Shown: piece by piece, positions 49,137-56,927 of the stretch | Layout: each line of letters starts with the position of its first letter | Numbering within the stretch: position 1 is the stretch's first letter | Source: Oscillospiraceae bacterium | Lineage (GTDB): Bacteria > Bacillota > Clostridia > Oscillospirales > Ruminococcaceae | Length of the DNA stretch: 64,000 nucleotides | NCBI GenBank assembly: GCA_025758045.1 | Contig: CP107208.1 | Coordinates: forward strand, 248,001 to 312,000 | Reading direction: 5' to 3' | The notes under the pieces: generated by a model | Told to the model about the DNA's origin: nothing | Seen by the model: only the letters and a program-made list of their open reading frames with translations | Databases searched by the model: none | Program-made: the position numbers and the translations under genes

Positions 49137-49161
49137 ATACCCTTTTTTAGGAGAAACAGCG

Positions 49162-50526
49162 ATGGATCTTGCGGAAAAGCTGGAAATTTTGGCCGACAGC
49201 GCCAAATATGATGTGGCCTGCACCTCCAGCGGCGTGGAGCGTGCCGGAAAGCACGGCAGCCTGGGCAGCTGCGCACAGGCGGGCATCTGCCATGCCTTTA
49301 CCCCGGACGGCCGCTGTGTTTCGCTGCTGAAAGTGCTGTATTCCAACGCCTGCTCCTACGATTGCAGCTACTGCGTCAACCGCCGCTCCAACGACCGCCC
49401 GCGGGCCACTTTTACCCCGCGGGAACTGGCGGAGCTGACTATTGGCTTCTACCGCCGCAACTACATCGAGGGGCTGTTCCTGTCCAGCGCGGTGCTGGGC
49501 ACGCCGGACCGCACGATGGAGCTGATGATCGAAGCACTGCGCATTTTGCGGGAAGAGTTCCGCTTCAACGGCTACATCCACGCCAAGACCATCCCCGGTG
49601 CGGACCCGCTGCTGGTGCAGCGCATCGGGCTGCTGGCGGACCGCCTCTCGGTTAATATCGAGCTGCCCAGCGAGGTCAGCCTGAACCAGCTGGCCCCGGA
49701 TAAAAAGAAAACGGCGATCCTGCGCCCCATGGGGCAGATCGCTGTGCAGAGCGCCCAAAGCAAGCGGGAGCTGGCGGTATACAGGAACGCGCCTGCTTTT
49801 GCACCGGCAGGGCAAAGCACCCAGATGATTATTGGTGCGACGCCGGAGACGGATCGCCACATTATGGACCTGACGGAAGGCCTATACAAAAAGTATGCGC
49901 TGAAACGTGTGTTTTACTCGGCCTACCTGCCGGTGGTGGAGGACCACCGCCTGCCCGCACTGAACTTTCAGCCGCCGCTGCTGCGGGAACACCGCCTCTA
50001 CCAGGCAGATTGGCTGCTGCGGTATTATAACTTCCACGCCTCGGAACTGCTGACCGAGGAGGAACCTAACTTTGACCCCTACCTGGATCCCAAGTGCACC
50101 TGGGCGGTGCGGCACCCGGCGTTTTTTCCGGTGGAGGTCAACACCGCCAGCAAGGAGGAACTGCTGCGGGTACCGGGCATCGGCCCCAAAAGCGTACTGC
50201 GCATTTTGGCGGCACGCCGTGTGCAGAAATTGGGTATGCCGGAGCTGAAGCGCATCGGCGTGGTGCTGAAACGCGCCCAATATTTTATCACCTGCAATGG
50301 CCGCGCCCCGGCCCACGCCAACCGGGCGGAGATTGCAAACGCGCTGCTGGACCCCAAGGCGTTCAGTGTGGGGGTGCAGCAGTTGAGTCTGGATGAATTT
50401 GTGCCCAAGGCCCTGCCGGACGCGGCACCTGCCGTCCACCAGCTGACGGCCCATGGCGTGGCGGCTCCGGCTGCGGCCCGCATGGTGCGAGAGGAGGCCT
50501 TGACATGCCTTACCCGGCGCATGTGA
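49162..50526 (+). CDS. Putative DNA modification/repair radical SAM protein
   Basis: 454 residues. Radical SAM triad Cys64, Cys68, Cys71 (ACSYDCSYCVNRR). The C-terminal part carries a helix-hairpin-helix DNA-binding motif, VNTASKEELLRVPGIGPKSV (residues about 328-347). This is the family annotated as putative DNA repair radical SAM, related to spore photoproduct lyase, always paired with the next gene's family. It overlaps that gene by 22 bases. Reaction unknown; substrate likely DNA. Confidence 0.92.
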   Translation: MDLAEKLEILADSAKYDVACTSSGVERAGKHGSLGSCAQAGICHAFTPDGRCVSLLKVLYSNACSYDCSYCVNRRSNDRPRATFTPRELAELTIGFYRRNYIEGLFLSSAVLGTPDRTMELMIEALRILREEFRFNGYIHAKTIPGADPLLVQRIGLLADRLSVNIELPSEVSLNQLAPDKKKTAILRPMGQIAVQSAQSKRELAVYRNAPAFAPAGQSTQMIIGATPETDRHIMDLTEGLYKKYALKRVFYSAYLPVVEDHRLPALNFQPPLLREHRLYQADWLLRYYNFHASELLTEEEPNFDPYLDPKCTWAVRHPAFFPVEVNTASKEELLRVPGIGPKSVLRILAARRVQKLGMPELKRIGVVLKRAQYFITCNGRAPAHANRAEIANALLDPKAFSVGVQQLSLDEFVPKALPDAAPAVHQLTAHGVAAPAAARMVREEALTCLTRRM

Positions 50527-51266
50527 GCGACGCCGCCTACTGCTACGACGGCAGCTATGCGGGGTTTCTCTGCTGCATTTTTGAAAGCTACACCCGGCGC
50601 GAGATACCCTCGGCGGTGCTGGGACCAGCCGAAGGGCAAATTACGCTGTTTGGAACGGAGGCCATCGCCACCGACCCGACCCACGCCAGGCGCGTGGCCA
50701 ACGGCTTGACGCGGCTGGGGCCGATGGTGAGAGAGCGCGTGATGACTGGTTTCCTCTCCACCGAAGAAGAAAAGGATCTGATCTTGCTGCGGTTCGCCCG
50801 CCGTTGCTTTGACGAAGGCCCCCGCGCCGTGCAGATGTTGGGCGACCCGGATGTCCACGCGGCGTTTGTGTTGGAGCGCAATGTCAATAACGAGGTCTGC
50901 CGTTTTATCGAGTTTATCCGCTTTGAGGAAAAGGATGGCATGCTCGGTTCGGTCATCCACCCCAAAAACAACGTACTGCCGCTGCTGCGCGGGCATTTTT
51001 GCAGCCGCCTGCCGGATGAGGACTTTTTGATCTTCGACGCTGCCCACGGCACGGCGCTGCTGCGGCAAAGCGGCCATGTGCAGTACCTGGCTATGGAGCA
51101 TTACGAACCCGCCCGCGATGCCGACGAGTTGAACTGGCAGGCGCTGTGGAAACGGTTCTTCCACGCCCTGACGATTGAGGAACGCCGCAACGCCAAAGCG
51201 CAGATGAACCACGCGCCCAAGCGCTTCTGGGGCGGCATGGTGGAGATGCGTGAACCCTATATATAA
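50505..51266 (+). CDS. Partner protein of the DNA-repair radical SAM (TIGR03915 type)
   Basis: 253 residues beginning inside the preceding gene. YCYDGSYAGFLCCIFESYTRRE at the start (residues about 12-33) and APKRFWGGM near the end match the TIGR03915 'SAM-linked' family, which includes a DUF4130-type domain found in nucleic-acid enzymes. The invariant pairing and the 22-base overlap mean the two proteins very likely act together. Followed by the AT-rich acquired segment. Confidence 0.9.
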   Translation: MPYPAHVSDAAYCYDGSYAGFLCCIFESYTRREIPSAVLGPAEGQITLFGTEAIATDPTHARRVANGLTRLGPMVRERVMTGFLSTEEEKDLILLRFARRCFDEGPRAVQMLGDPDVHAAFVLERNVNNEVCRFIEFIRFEEKDGMLGSVIHPKNNVLPLLRGHFCSRLPDEDFLIFDAAHGTALLRQSGHVQYLAMEHYEPARDADELNWQALWKRFFHALTIEERRNAKAQMNHAPKRFWGGMVEMREPYI

Positions 51267-51331
51267 TGCTCATGTGCTATAAAGTAGCACACAAGAATTT
51301 GACAGACAGCAGCCCAACTATTTCTAAACTC

Positions 51332-51360
51332 TTGCTTTTAGAAGATACCTTTGCTATAAT
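51332..51360 (+). promoter_or_regulatory. Promoter of MFS efflux leader
   Basis: TTGCTT 51332-51337, 17-base spacer, TATAAT 51355-51360. The leader to the MFS start is about 340 bases. Confidence 0.65.
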
Positions 51361-51380
51361 TAGAAACAGGAGTGAACTAC

Positions 51381-51479
51381 ATGAAAAATAGAATTGTAAT
51401 TGACGAATTAAAAAGACGAATCAGCTCTGTGCAAATGTATCCGATGAAGCATTGTACGGAGCTTAAACTAAAAGCATGA
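51381..51479 (+). CDS. Leader peptide of MFS efflux gene
   Basis: 32 codons, ATG 51381 with AGGAG upstream, 15 bases after the predicted transcript start. Basic, with the ending HCTELKLKA. Its stop codon lies inside the first leader hairpin (AAAGCA-TGA-TTGCTTT). A short translated ORF directly in front of terminators fits antibiotic-sensing ribosome-mediated attenuation. No similar leader is known to me by sequence. Confidence 0.55.
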   Translation: MKNRIVIDELKRRISSVQMYPMKHCTELKLKA

Positions 51480-51687
51480 TTGCTTTCTTTTTCATCGGGA
51501 AATAGGGAAACAAGCAAGAATAAGGGTATTGAAATTTTAATACCCTCTGTTTTGTGTACCTATTTCCTCGATGATAGAAACGAGCAGACTTTAGTTAGAG
51601 ACTGTGGACAATGTTTCGCCATAGTCTCTATTTTTATATTTACTTTTAGGGGCTATGGTAGATTATCGCCATAGTCTCTATTTTTTT
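51471..51687 (+). terminator. Array of four attenuator hairpins before the MFS gene
   Basis: (1) AAAGCA/TGCTTT then CTTTTTC, 51471-51492. (2) AGGGTATT/AATACCCT then CTGTTTTG, 51523-51553. (3) AGAGACTGTGG/CCATAGTCTCT then ATTTTTA, 51597-51635. (4) GGCTATGG/CCATAGTC then CTATTTTTTT, 51651-51687. The 3' arms of (3) and (4) share the direct repeat CCATAGTCTCTATTTTT. Confidence 0.65.
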
Positions 51688-51703
51688 GAAAGGAACAATC
51701 TTT

Positions 51704-52897
51704 ATGAATGAATACAAATGGAAAAGCCATATTGCTCGGTTTTTATCTGCGCAAACAATATCCCTGTTGGGTTCATCTATTGTTCAATATGCAATAATTT
51801 GGTATATCACATTAACAACTTCTTCCGGGAAAATGATAACCCTCTCCACTTTATGCGGATTCTTACCGCAAATATTGATTTCCCTCTTTGCAGGAGTATG
51901 GATTGATCGTTATAGCCGAAAAGGGGTTGTGATGATAACGGATTGCTTTATTGCAAGTGCTACTCTGATATTAGCTGTATTTTTTCTTACTGGACACAAG
52001 AATATCGAATTGCTTTTAGTTGTTTTAGCAATCCGGTCTGCCGGGACGGGAATACAAACTCCAGCAGTAAATGCAATTATCCCCCAAATAGTTCCACAAA
52101 AATATCTAATGCAAGTTAATGGATTTAACAGCACTTTATCATCAATTATTATGTTTGTTTCTCCAGCTATTAGCGGTGCTATTCTGTCGATAGCAACATT
52201 AGAAGCAACTTTATTTATTGATATTTTTACTGCTTTAGTTGGAGTGAGTATAACCTCAACGGTTCCAGTAAAGCCCTTAAATATCGAAGTCAGAATGACC
52301 AAATCACATTTCACAGAAATGAAGGAAGGCGCGGTCTATCTAAAGAATCATACTTTTATGAGCAGACTGCTGATTTTTCAATTACTCATTTTATTTCTAA
52401 TTAGTCCATCTGCTTTTTTAACCCCGCTCATGGTAAGCAGAACATTTGGAACAGAAGTTTGGCGCTTAACCATGAGTGAAATGACATATAGTTTTGGAAT
52501 GATTATTGGAGGAGCAATTATTACATCATGGGGTGGTTTTAAGAAAAAACTGAATACTACATTAGTGGCAGGTGGAGTTTATGGTATGCTGATGATAGGG
52601 TTAGGAATTTCTCCTGTATTCATAGTTTATTTAATTTTTAATGTGCTGATAGGAATTACATCTCCTTGCTATAATACTCCGATTACAGCGTCTATCCAAG
52701 AGAAAGTTGAGCAGGAAATGCAAGGGCGCATATTCAGCTTCATGCAGATTGCCAATTCTTGTGCATTACCGTTAGGCATGATATTTTTTGGACCACTCGC
52801 TGACATTATAAATATCCAATCTCTTTTAATTATTTCTGGAATTTTAGTTTTTAGTATATCAACATTCGTATATATAAGGAGAGGCTTTTATGAATAA
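51704..52897 (+). CDS. MFS drug-efflux transporter (macrolide-efflux-like)
   Basis: 397 residues, 12 hydrophobic segments. ATG 51704 with AAAGGA 9 bases upstream; TTG 51686 is in frame but overlaps the ribosome site. The MefA/MFS_3-like start (RFLSAQTISLLGSSIVQYAIIWY) and the loop GVWIDRYSRKGVVMITD (motif A, residues about 61-77) point to a macrolide-type efflux pump, though the drug cannot be named. Strongly AT-rich with A/T-ending codons, unlike the surrounding genes: a clear transfer. Preceded by a leader peptide and four hairpins, followed by recombinase debris. Confidence 0.85.
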   Translation: MNEYKWKSHIARFLSAQTISLLGSSIVQYAIIWYITLTTSSGKMITLSTLCGFLPQILISLFAGVWIDRYSRKGVVMITDCFIASATLILAVFFLTGHKNIELLLVVLAIRSAGTGIQTPAVNAIIPQIVPQKYLMQVNGFNSTLSSIIMFVSPAISGAILSIATLEATLFIDIFTALVGVSITSTVPVKPLNIEVRMTKSHFTEMKEGAVYLKNHTFMSRLLIFQLLILFLISPSAFLTPLMVSRTFGTEVWRLTMSEMTYSFGMIIGGAIITSWGGFKKKLNTTLVAGGVYGMLMIGLGISPVFIVYLIFNVLIGITSPCYNTPITASIQEKVEQEMQGRIFSFMQIANSCALPLGMIFFGPLADIINIQSLLIISGILVFSISTFVYIRRGFYE

Positions 52898-53066
52898 TTT
52901 TGAAGATTACAAAGTCCATATCCAGTACACATTCAATGCATTTTGTAAGGTTGTCATCAGCAGCGTTACCATACGGACACCCGGAAGCAGGATTGCTACA
53001 TCTGCGGAAGCTACAAAAAGCGCACCGCCGACTGTACGGCGCACTTTATCCGAACCGACCTGTTGA
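52890..53066 (+). pseudogene. Truncated sigma-factor-like ORF fused to recombinase sequence
   Basis: ATG 52890 (GGAGAGG upstream, overlapping the MFS stop) gives 22 residues MNNFEDYKVHIQYTFNAFCK.. that look like the start of the sigma-70-like regulators carried by Tn916-type elements. After about 52960 the sequence is that of a recombinase in a different frame, so the ORF reads nonsense to a stop at 53064. A deletion junction near 52955-52970 is inferred. Confidence 0.5.
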
Positions 53067-53386
53067 CCGCCGGCGTCCTCTCCAACCTACGGAAAGTTAC
53101 CACCTATGCGGCGAAGCATGAAGCCCGCTTTATGAAGCTGTTAATCGAGCAGAACGAGGACGGGGGGCAAGCGCAGGAAGCCACGGAGAACGCAGAAAAG
53201 TTTATGAAGATTGTCCGTAAGAACATGAACTTTGAGGAACTCACCCCTACCCTGTTACGGGAGTTTGTAGAAAAAATCGTAGTCCATGAAACGGTAGCCC
53301 TTGACGGGAAACGCCGGGGGAAGTTACGGACACAGGAAATTGAAATCTATTATTCTTTTGTCGGCAAGGTAGACTTGCCCGAATGA
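52970..53386 (+). pseudogene. C-terminal remnant of a large serine recombinase
   Basis: In frame from 52970: a zinc-ribbon piece (CYIC...DCTAHFIRTDLL), then a helical coiled-coil segment and FEELTPTLLREFVEKIVVHE, ending KVDLPE, as in the DUF4368 C-terminus of large serine recombinases of conjugative/mobilizable transposons. About 138 residues remain of an expected 500 or more; the catalytic domain is lost and there is no proper start. GC content is intermediate. Confidence 0.8.
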
Positions 53387-53394
53387 CCGCCCGA

Positions 53395-53443
53395 CCTATC
53401 CGACACAACGCGCGAGTGCCGGATAGGGACGGCAAATTTTTTT
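53395..53443 (+). terminator. Hairpin closing the acquired segment
   Basis: CCTATCCG (53395-53402) pairs with CGGATAGG (53420-53427), followed by a T7 tract at 53437-53443. Same orientation as the recombinase remnant. Confidence 0.7.
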
Positions 53444-53490
53444 ACACTTCTATTACTTCTTTATCGCACATCAGCAAAGGAAGCGGGCAG

Positions 53491-53883
53491 CTATTCGTAG
53501 TCGTACTCCGGGTTTTCGGCCTGGTACTCCCCCAGCCAGCGCAGCAGACGCTCGGTGTCGGCGTAGGTCAGACGGCCGGTGTCGGCCAGGGCACGTACCA
53601 TCCTGCGCAGGTCGCCGCCGTACAGCGTTTGCAGGTGGACACTGCTCACCGCGCCGCAATAAGTCAGGCGGCGCACCAGCGGGGTGTACAGGTTTTTGTT
53701 GCCCTGCTTTTCGGTGCGGACAAAGTGCTTTTTCTCCAGCCGAAGCAGGAAATTCAACAGCGTAGAGTCGGCCCAGCGGCACTCGGCTGGCAGGTTGGCT
53801 GCGATCTGCCGCCGCGTGGCGGCTTGCTCGCAGGCCCAAAGGGCGACCATGACCTGCTCTTCACTGCGGGATAACTGTTCCAT
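53491..53883 (-). CDS. BlaI/MecI-family repressor
   Basis: 130 residues. N-terminal winged helix (LSRSEEQVMVALWACEQAATRRQIAANL, residues about 4-31; TLLNFLLRLEKKHFVRTEKQGNKNLYTPLV wing) as in BlaI/MecI. Autoregulation is supported by two canonical TACANNTGTA sites just upstream of its start. The sensor protease BlaR1/MecR1, which normally cleaves this repressor, is not adjacent and no beta-lactamase is in the window, so its inducer route is unclear. Confidence 0.88.
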   Translation of the reverse strand: MEQLSRSEEQVMVALWACEQAATRRQIAANLPAECRWADSTLLNFLLRLEKKHFVRTEKQGNKNLYTPLVRRLTYCGAVSSVHLQTLYGGDLRRMVRALADTGRLTYADTERLLRWLGEYQAENPEYDYE

Positions 53884-53896
53884 AGTCTATATCTCC

Positions 53897-53937
53897 TACA
53901 AATGTAATAACTATTGCAAATATATTTTACAATTGTA
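53897..53937. promoter_or_regulatory. Two BlaI operator boxes over the blaI promoter
   Basis: TACAAATGTA (53897-53906) and TACAATTGTA (53928-53937), 31 bases apart, flanking a minus-strand promoter TTGTAA-17-TATTAC. TACANNTGTA is the classic BlaI/MecI half-site pair. Confidence 0.75.
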
Positions 53938-54010
53938 GTAGATTAAAATGCAAGATGGCAAAATGACCAAATTTTCGGCAATGGATTGCATCAGATAATA
54001 GAAAACTTTT

Positions 54011-54020
54011 TACAAATGTA
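54011..54020. promoter_or_regulatory. Third BlaI operator box
   Basis: TACAAATGTA, identical to the first box, about 90 bases upstream of the serC promoter -35. The stretch 53940-54100 is AT-rich and shows no gene. Confidence 0.55.
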
Positions 54021-54107
54021 GAATATAGTGTTTCTGAATAAAATACAATTAGCCGTTTTGCAGAAACACAACCGCCTGTGCCGCCGTTTTTTCAGTATTT
54101 TGCACGC

Positions 54108-54136
54108 TTGCCGGGGCAGGCGGTGCGGCCTATAAT
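54108..54136 (+). promoter_or_regulatory. Promoter of serC-serA
   Basis: TTGCCG 54108-54113, 17-base spacer, TATAAT 54131-54136. Confidence 0.6.
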
Positions 54137-54165
54137 AATGCCATACCGCAACGGCGCGGCAGATG

Positions 54166-54197
54166 ATGCAGTTCGCCGCCGGCAAGCTGCATTTTTA
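54166..54197 (+). other. Terminator-like hairpin in serC leader
   Basis: ATGCAG / CTGCAT arms with GCCG/CGGC inside, followed by TTTTTAA, 26 bases before serC. Possible attenuator; no leader peptide or aptamer recognised. Confidence 0.4.
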
Positions 54198-54222
54198 ACG
54201 TACTTACTGGAGGAAAAGGAAA

Positions 54223-55320
54223 ATGGCTAGAGTTTACAATTTCAGCGCCGGCCCTTCGATGCTGCCGGAAGCTGTTCTGAAAACCGCACAGGCAGAACTG
54301 CTGGATTACCATGGTTCCGGCATGAGCGTGATGGAAATGAGCCACCGCAGTAAGTGGTTTGATGAGATCATCCAGAACACCGAGGCTGCCATGCGCCGGG
54401 TGCTGAACATCCCAGACAATTATAAGATCGGCTTTTTCCAGGGCGGCGCGACCCAGCAATTTGCCATGGTGCCGCTGAACTTTATGACCACCGGCACGGC
54501 GGACTACCTCGTCACCGGTAACTTCAGCAAAAAGGCAGCGGAGGAAGCAGCCAAGTTCGGCACGGCCCGCATCGCCGCCAGCAGCAAGGATAAAAACTTC
54601 ACCTACATTCCTGACGTGAAGGCCATCGACTACGACCCCAACGCCAGCTACATCCACATCTGCCAGAACAACACCATCTTCGGCACCAAGTATGTGGACG
54701 TGCCCCAGGTGGATGGCATCCCCTTGGTGGCGGATATGAGCTCGATGATCTGCTCCGAGCCGGTGGACGTCAGCAAATACGGCGTCATCTACTTCGGTGT
54801 GCAGAAGAACATCGCCCCCGCCGGTATGGCCGTGGCCATCGTGCGGGAGGACCTGCTGGGTAAGAGCGCCAAGGGCCTGACCCCGGAGCAGATCCCCACC
54901 ATGATGAACTACACTACCCTGCTGAAAGCCGACAGCATGTACAACACCCCGCCGTGCTGGTGCATCTACATGACCGGCCTGGTCATGCAGTATCTCGAGA
55001 ACGAGATCGGCGGCCTGGAAAACATGCAGAAGATCAACGCCGCCAAAGCCAAGGTGCTGTACGATTACCTGGACGGTCAGGATTTCTACAATAACCCCGT
55101 TGAGAAGCCCTACCGCAGCATGATGAACGTGACCTTCACAAGCCCCAACGGCGACCTGGACAAGGCGTTCTGCGCCGCAGCGACCGAGGCCGGGTTCGTC
55201 AACCTGAAGGGCCACCGCCTGGTGGGCGGCATGCGTGCCTCCATCTACAACGCCATGCCGCCGGAGGGCATCGACAAGCTGGTCGACTTCATGGAGAAGT
55301 TCCGCAAGGAAAATGCTTAA
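54223..55320 (+). CDS. serC: Phosphoserine aminotransferase
   Basis: 365 residues, PLP fold type I. YNFSAGPSMLPEAVL at the start, GSGMSVMEMSHRS, and the Schiff-base Lys in VIYFGVQKNIAPAGM (about residue 197). Converts 3-phosphohydroxypyruvate and glutamate to phosphoserine and 2-oxoglutarate. Directly followed by serA; the two make the first two steps of serine synthesis. ATG 54223 with GGAGG/AAGGA upstream. Confidence 0.95.
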   Translation: MARVYNFSAGPSMLPEAVLKTAQAELLDYHGSGMSVMEMSHRSKWFDEIIQNTEAAMRRVLNIPDNYKIGFFQGGATQQFAMVPLNFMTTGTADYLVTGNFSKKAAEEAAKFGTARIAASSKDKNFTYIPDVKAIDYDPNASYIHICQNNTIFGTKYVDVPQVDGIPLVADMSSMICSEPVDVSKYGVIYFGVQKNIAPAGMAVAIVREDLLGKSAKGLTPEQIPTMMNYTTLLKADSMYNTPPCWCIYMTGLVMQYLENEIGGLENMQKINAAKAKVLYDYLDGQDFYNNPVEKPYRSMMNVTFTSPNGDLDKAFCAAATEAGFVNLKGHRLVGGMRASIYNAMPPEGIDKLVDFMEKFRKENA

Positions 55321-55354
55321 GGCGTCACATTTATAAAAGTAAGAGGGGTTCTTT

Positions 55355-56515
55355 ATGTATACCATCAAAACGCTGAACGCGATCTCGCCCGCAGGCCTGG
55401 CCAAGCTGCCGGTCAACCAGTTCGAGGTAGATAACGAGACCACCGCTCCCCAGGGCATCCTGGTGCGCAGTGCCGATATGCACGACATGCCGCTGCCGGA
55501 CAGCCTGCTGGCCATCGCCCGCGCGGGTGCCGGTACCAACAACATCCCCATTGAGGAATGCACCAACGCCGGTATCGTGGTGTTCAACACCCCCGGCGCC
55601 AACGCCAACGCTGTGGCCGAGCTGGTCATCGGTGCGCTGGTTGCGGGCAGCCGCAACATGGTCGACGCCGTCCAGTGGGCCCAGGGCTTGAAAGGCAGCG
55701 AGACCATTGCCAAGGATGTGGAAAAGGGCAAGAAGCAGTTTGTCGGCCCGGAACTGCGCGGCAAAACGCTGGGCGTTATCGGCCTGGGTGCCATCGGTGC
55801 CCGTGTGGCCAACGCCGCCGTGGCACTGGGCATGGAAGTACTGGGCTATGACCCCTACATTTCTATCGACGCAGCATGGAGCCTGTCCCGCAGCGTACAG
55901 CACTGCGTGACGCTGGGCGATATGCTGCCCCGCTGCGACTACCTGACCATCCATGTTCCCTACCTGCCCACGACCCGCCACACCATCAACGCCCAGACCC
56001 TTTCGATGTGCAAGGACGGCGTGCGCGTGCTGAACTTTGCCCGCGGAGAGTTGGTGGACACTGAGGCCCTGCTGGACGCCATGAACTCCGGCAAGGTGGC
56101 GCAGTACTTCTGCGACTTCCCGGCTGAGGAACTGCTGGGCGTCAAGGGTGTGTACTGCACGCCGCACCTGGGCGCCAGTACCCCCGAAAGCGAGACCAAC
56201 TGTGCCGTGATGGCCGCCGCCGAACTGAGCGACTATCTGAAGAACGGCAACATCGCCCACAGCGTCAACCTGCCGGACGTCAGCCAGCCCCGTGTGGGCG
56301 GCCGCCGCATCTGCATGATCCACAAGAACACGCCGGGTGCGATCTCGGCCATCACCAGCATCCTGACCACCGCCCGCCTGAACATCGAAAACATGGTGAA
56401 CAAGAGCAAGAAGGACGTGGCCTACACCCTGCTGGATGTGACCGGCGACGTTACCCCCGACCTGACCAGCAAACTGGCCGGCATCGATGCCGCCATCCGC
56501 GTGCGCATCCTGTAA
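55355..56515 (+). CDS. serA: D-3-phosphoglycerate dehydrogenase, ACT-domain form
   Basis: 386 residues, 34 bases after serC. Substrate domain, then the NAD-binding Rossmann motif GLGAIGARVANAAVALGMEVLGYD (residues about 136-159), and catalytic Arg/Glu/His set in LNFARGELVD, ..FPAEELLGV and TPHLGAST. The C-terminal 70 residues (GGRRICMIHKNTPGAISAITSIL) are an ACT domain, the site of serine feedback in other SerA proteins. First step of serine synthesis. Confidence 0.95.
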   Translation: MYTIKTLNAISPAGLAKLPVNQFEVDNETTAPQGILVRSADMHDMPLPDSLLAIARAGAGTNNIPIEECTNAGIVVFNTPGANANAVAELVIGALVAGSRNMVDAVQWAQGLKGSETIAKDVEKGKKQFVGPELRGKTLGVIGLGAIGARVANAAVALGMEVLGYDPYISIDAAWSLSRSVQHCVTLGDMLPRCDYLTIHVPYLPTTRHTINAQTLSMCKDGVRVLNFARGELVDTEALLDAMNSGKVAQYFCDFPAEELLGVKGVYCTPHLGASTPESETNCAVMAAAELSDYLKNGNIAHSVNLPDVSQPRVGGRRICMIHKNTPGAISAITSILTTARLNIENMVNKSKKDVAYTLLDVTGDVTPDLTSKLAGIDAAIRVRIL

Positions 56516-56534
56516 ACCAAATCACTTTATGTAC

Positions 56535-56561
56535 GGCTCCCCTGCCACGGGGAGCCTTTTG
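56535..56561. terminator. Terminator of serC-serA
   Basis: GGCTCCCC-TGCCAC-GGGGAGCC then TTTTG, between convergent genes. Confidence 0.85.
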
Positions 56562-56563
56562 CG

Positions 56564-56737
56564 TTACCAGCGGGTGTGCTGGACAGCCTTGTCCAGGTCG
56601 GCCAGGGTCTTTTCCGCGCCCTTGGCCAGCTTGTGGACGGTCTTGCGCATCATGCGCTGGTCCTGGGTGGCAAGGCAGACGGCCGCCGCACCCACAGCCA
56701 TGCCGACAGCAGTGCCGGCCATTGTCGAAAACTGCAT
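56564..56737 (-). CDS. Small membrane-associated protein (YtxH-like)
   Basis: 57 residues from ATG 56737 (AAAGGAGG 7 bases upstream). A glycine/alanine-rich hydrophobic N-terminal helix (MAGTAVGMAVGAAAVCLA) is followed by a basic amphipathic region (MMRKTVHKLAKGAEKTLADLDK, shown as residues 30-51). The layout is like YtxH/small stress membrane proteins; function unknown. Longer upstream reading lacks a ribosome site. Confidence 0.65.
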   Translation of the reverse strand: MQFSTMAGTAVGMAVGAAAVCLATQDQRMMRKTVHKLAKGAEKTLADLDKAVQHTRW

Positions 56738-56927
56738 AACAATGCCTCCTTTTCGGGTCCTCGTGCCTAGCATGCCCCGGGCAGGCGCGGCTATGCAGCA
56801 AAATGAGGCGGAAAAATCAGGCAAAAAAGCAGGTTCGCCCAATTCAGCCTTTTTTTATGCGGCGGTTTATGGTAGAATAGCAGTGTTGAAAAAGGAACAA
56901 ACGCGAACGAACAAAAGGAATCTGACC

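Noticed and set aside
54138..54223. Leader peptide before serC
   Set aside because: The only ORF starts at the predicted transcript start, has no ribosome site, and shows no serine or other residue run.
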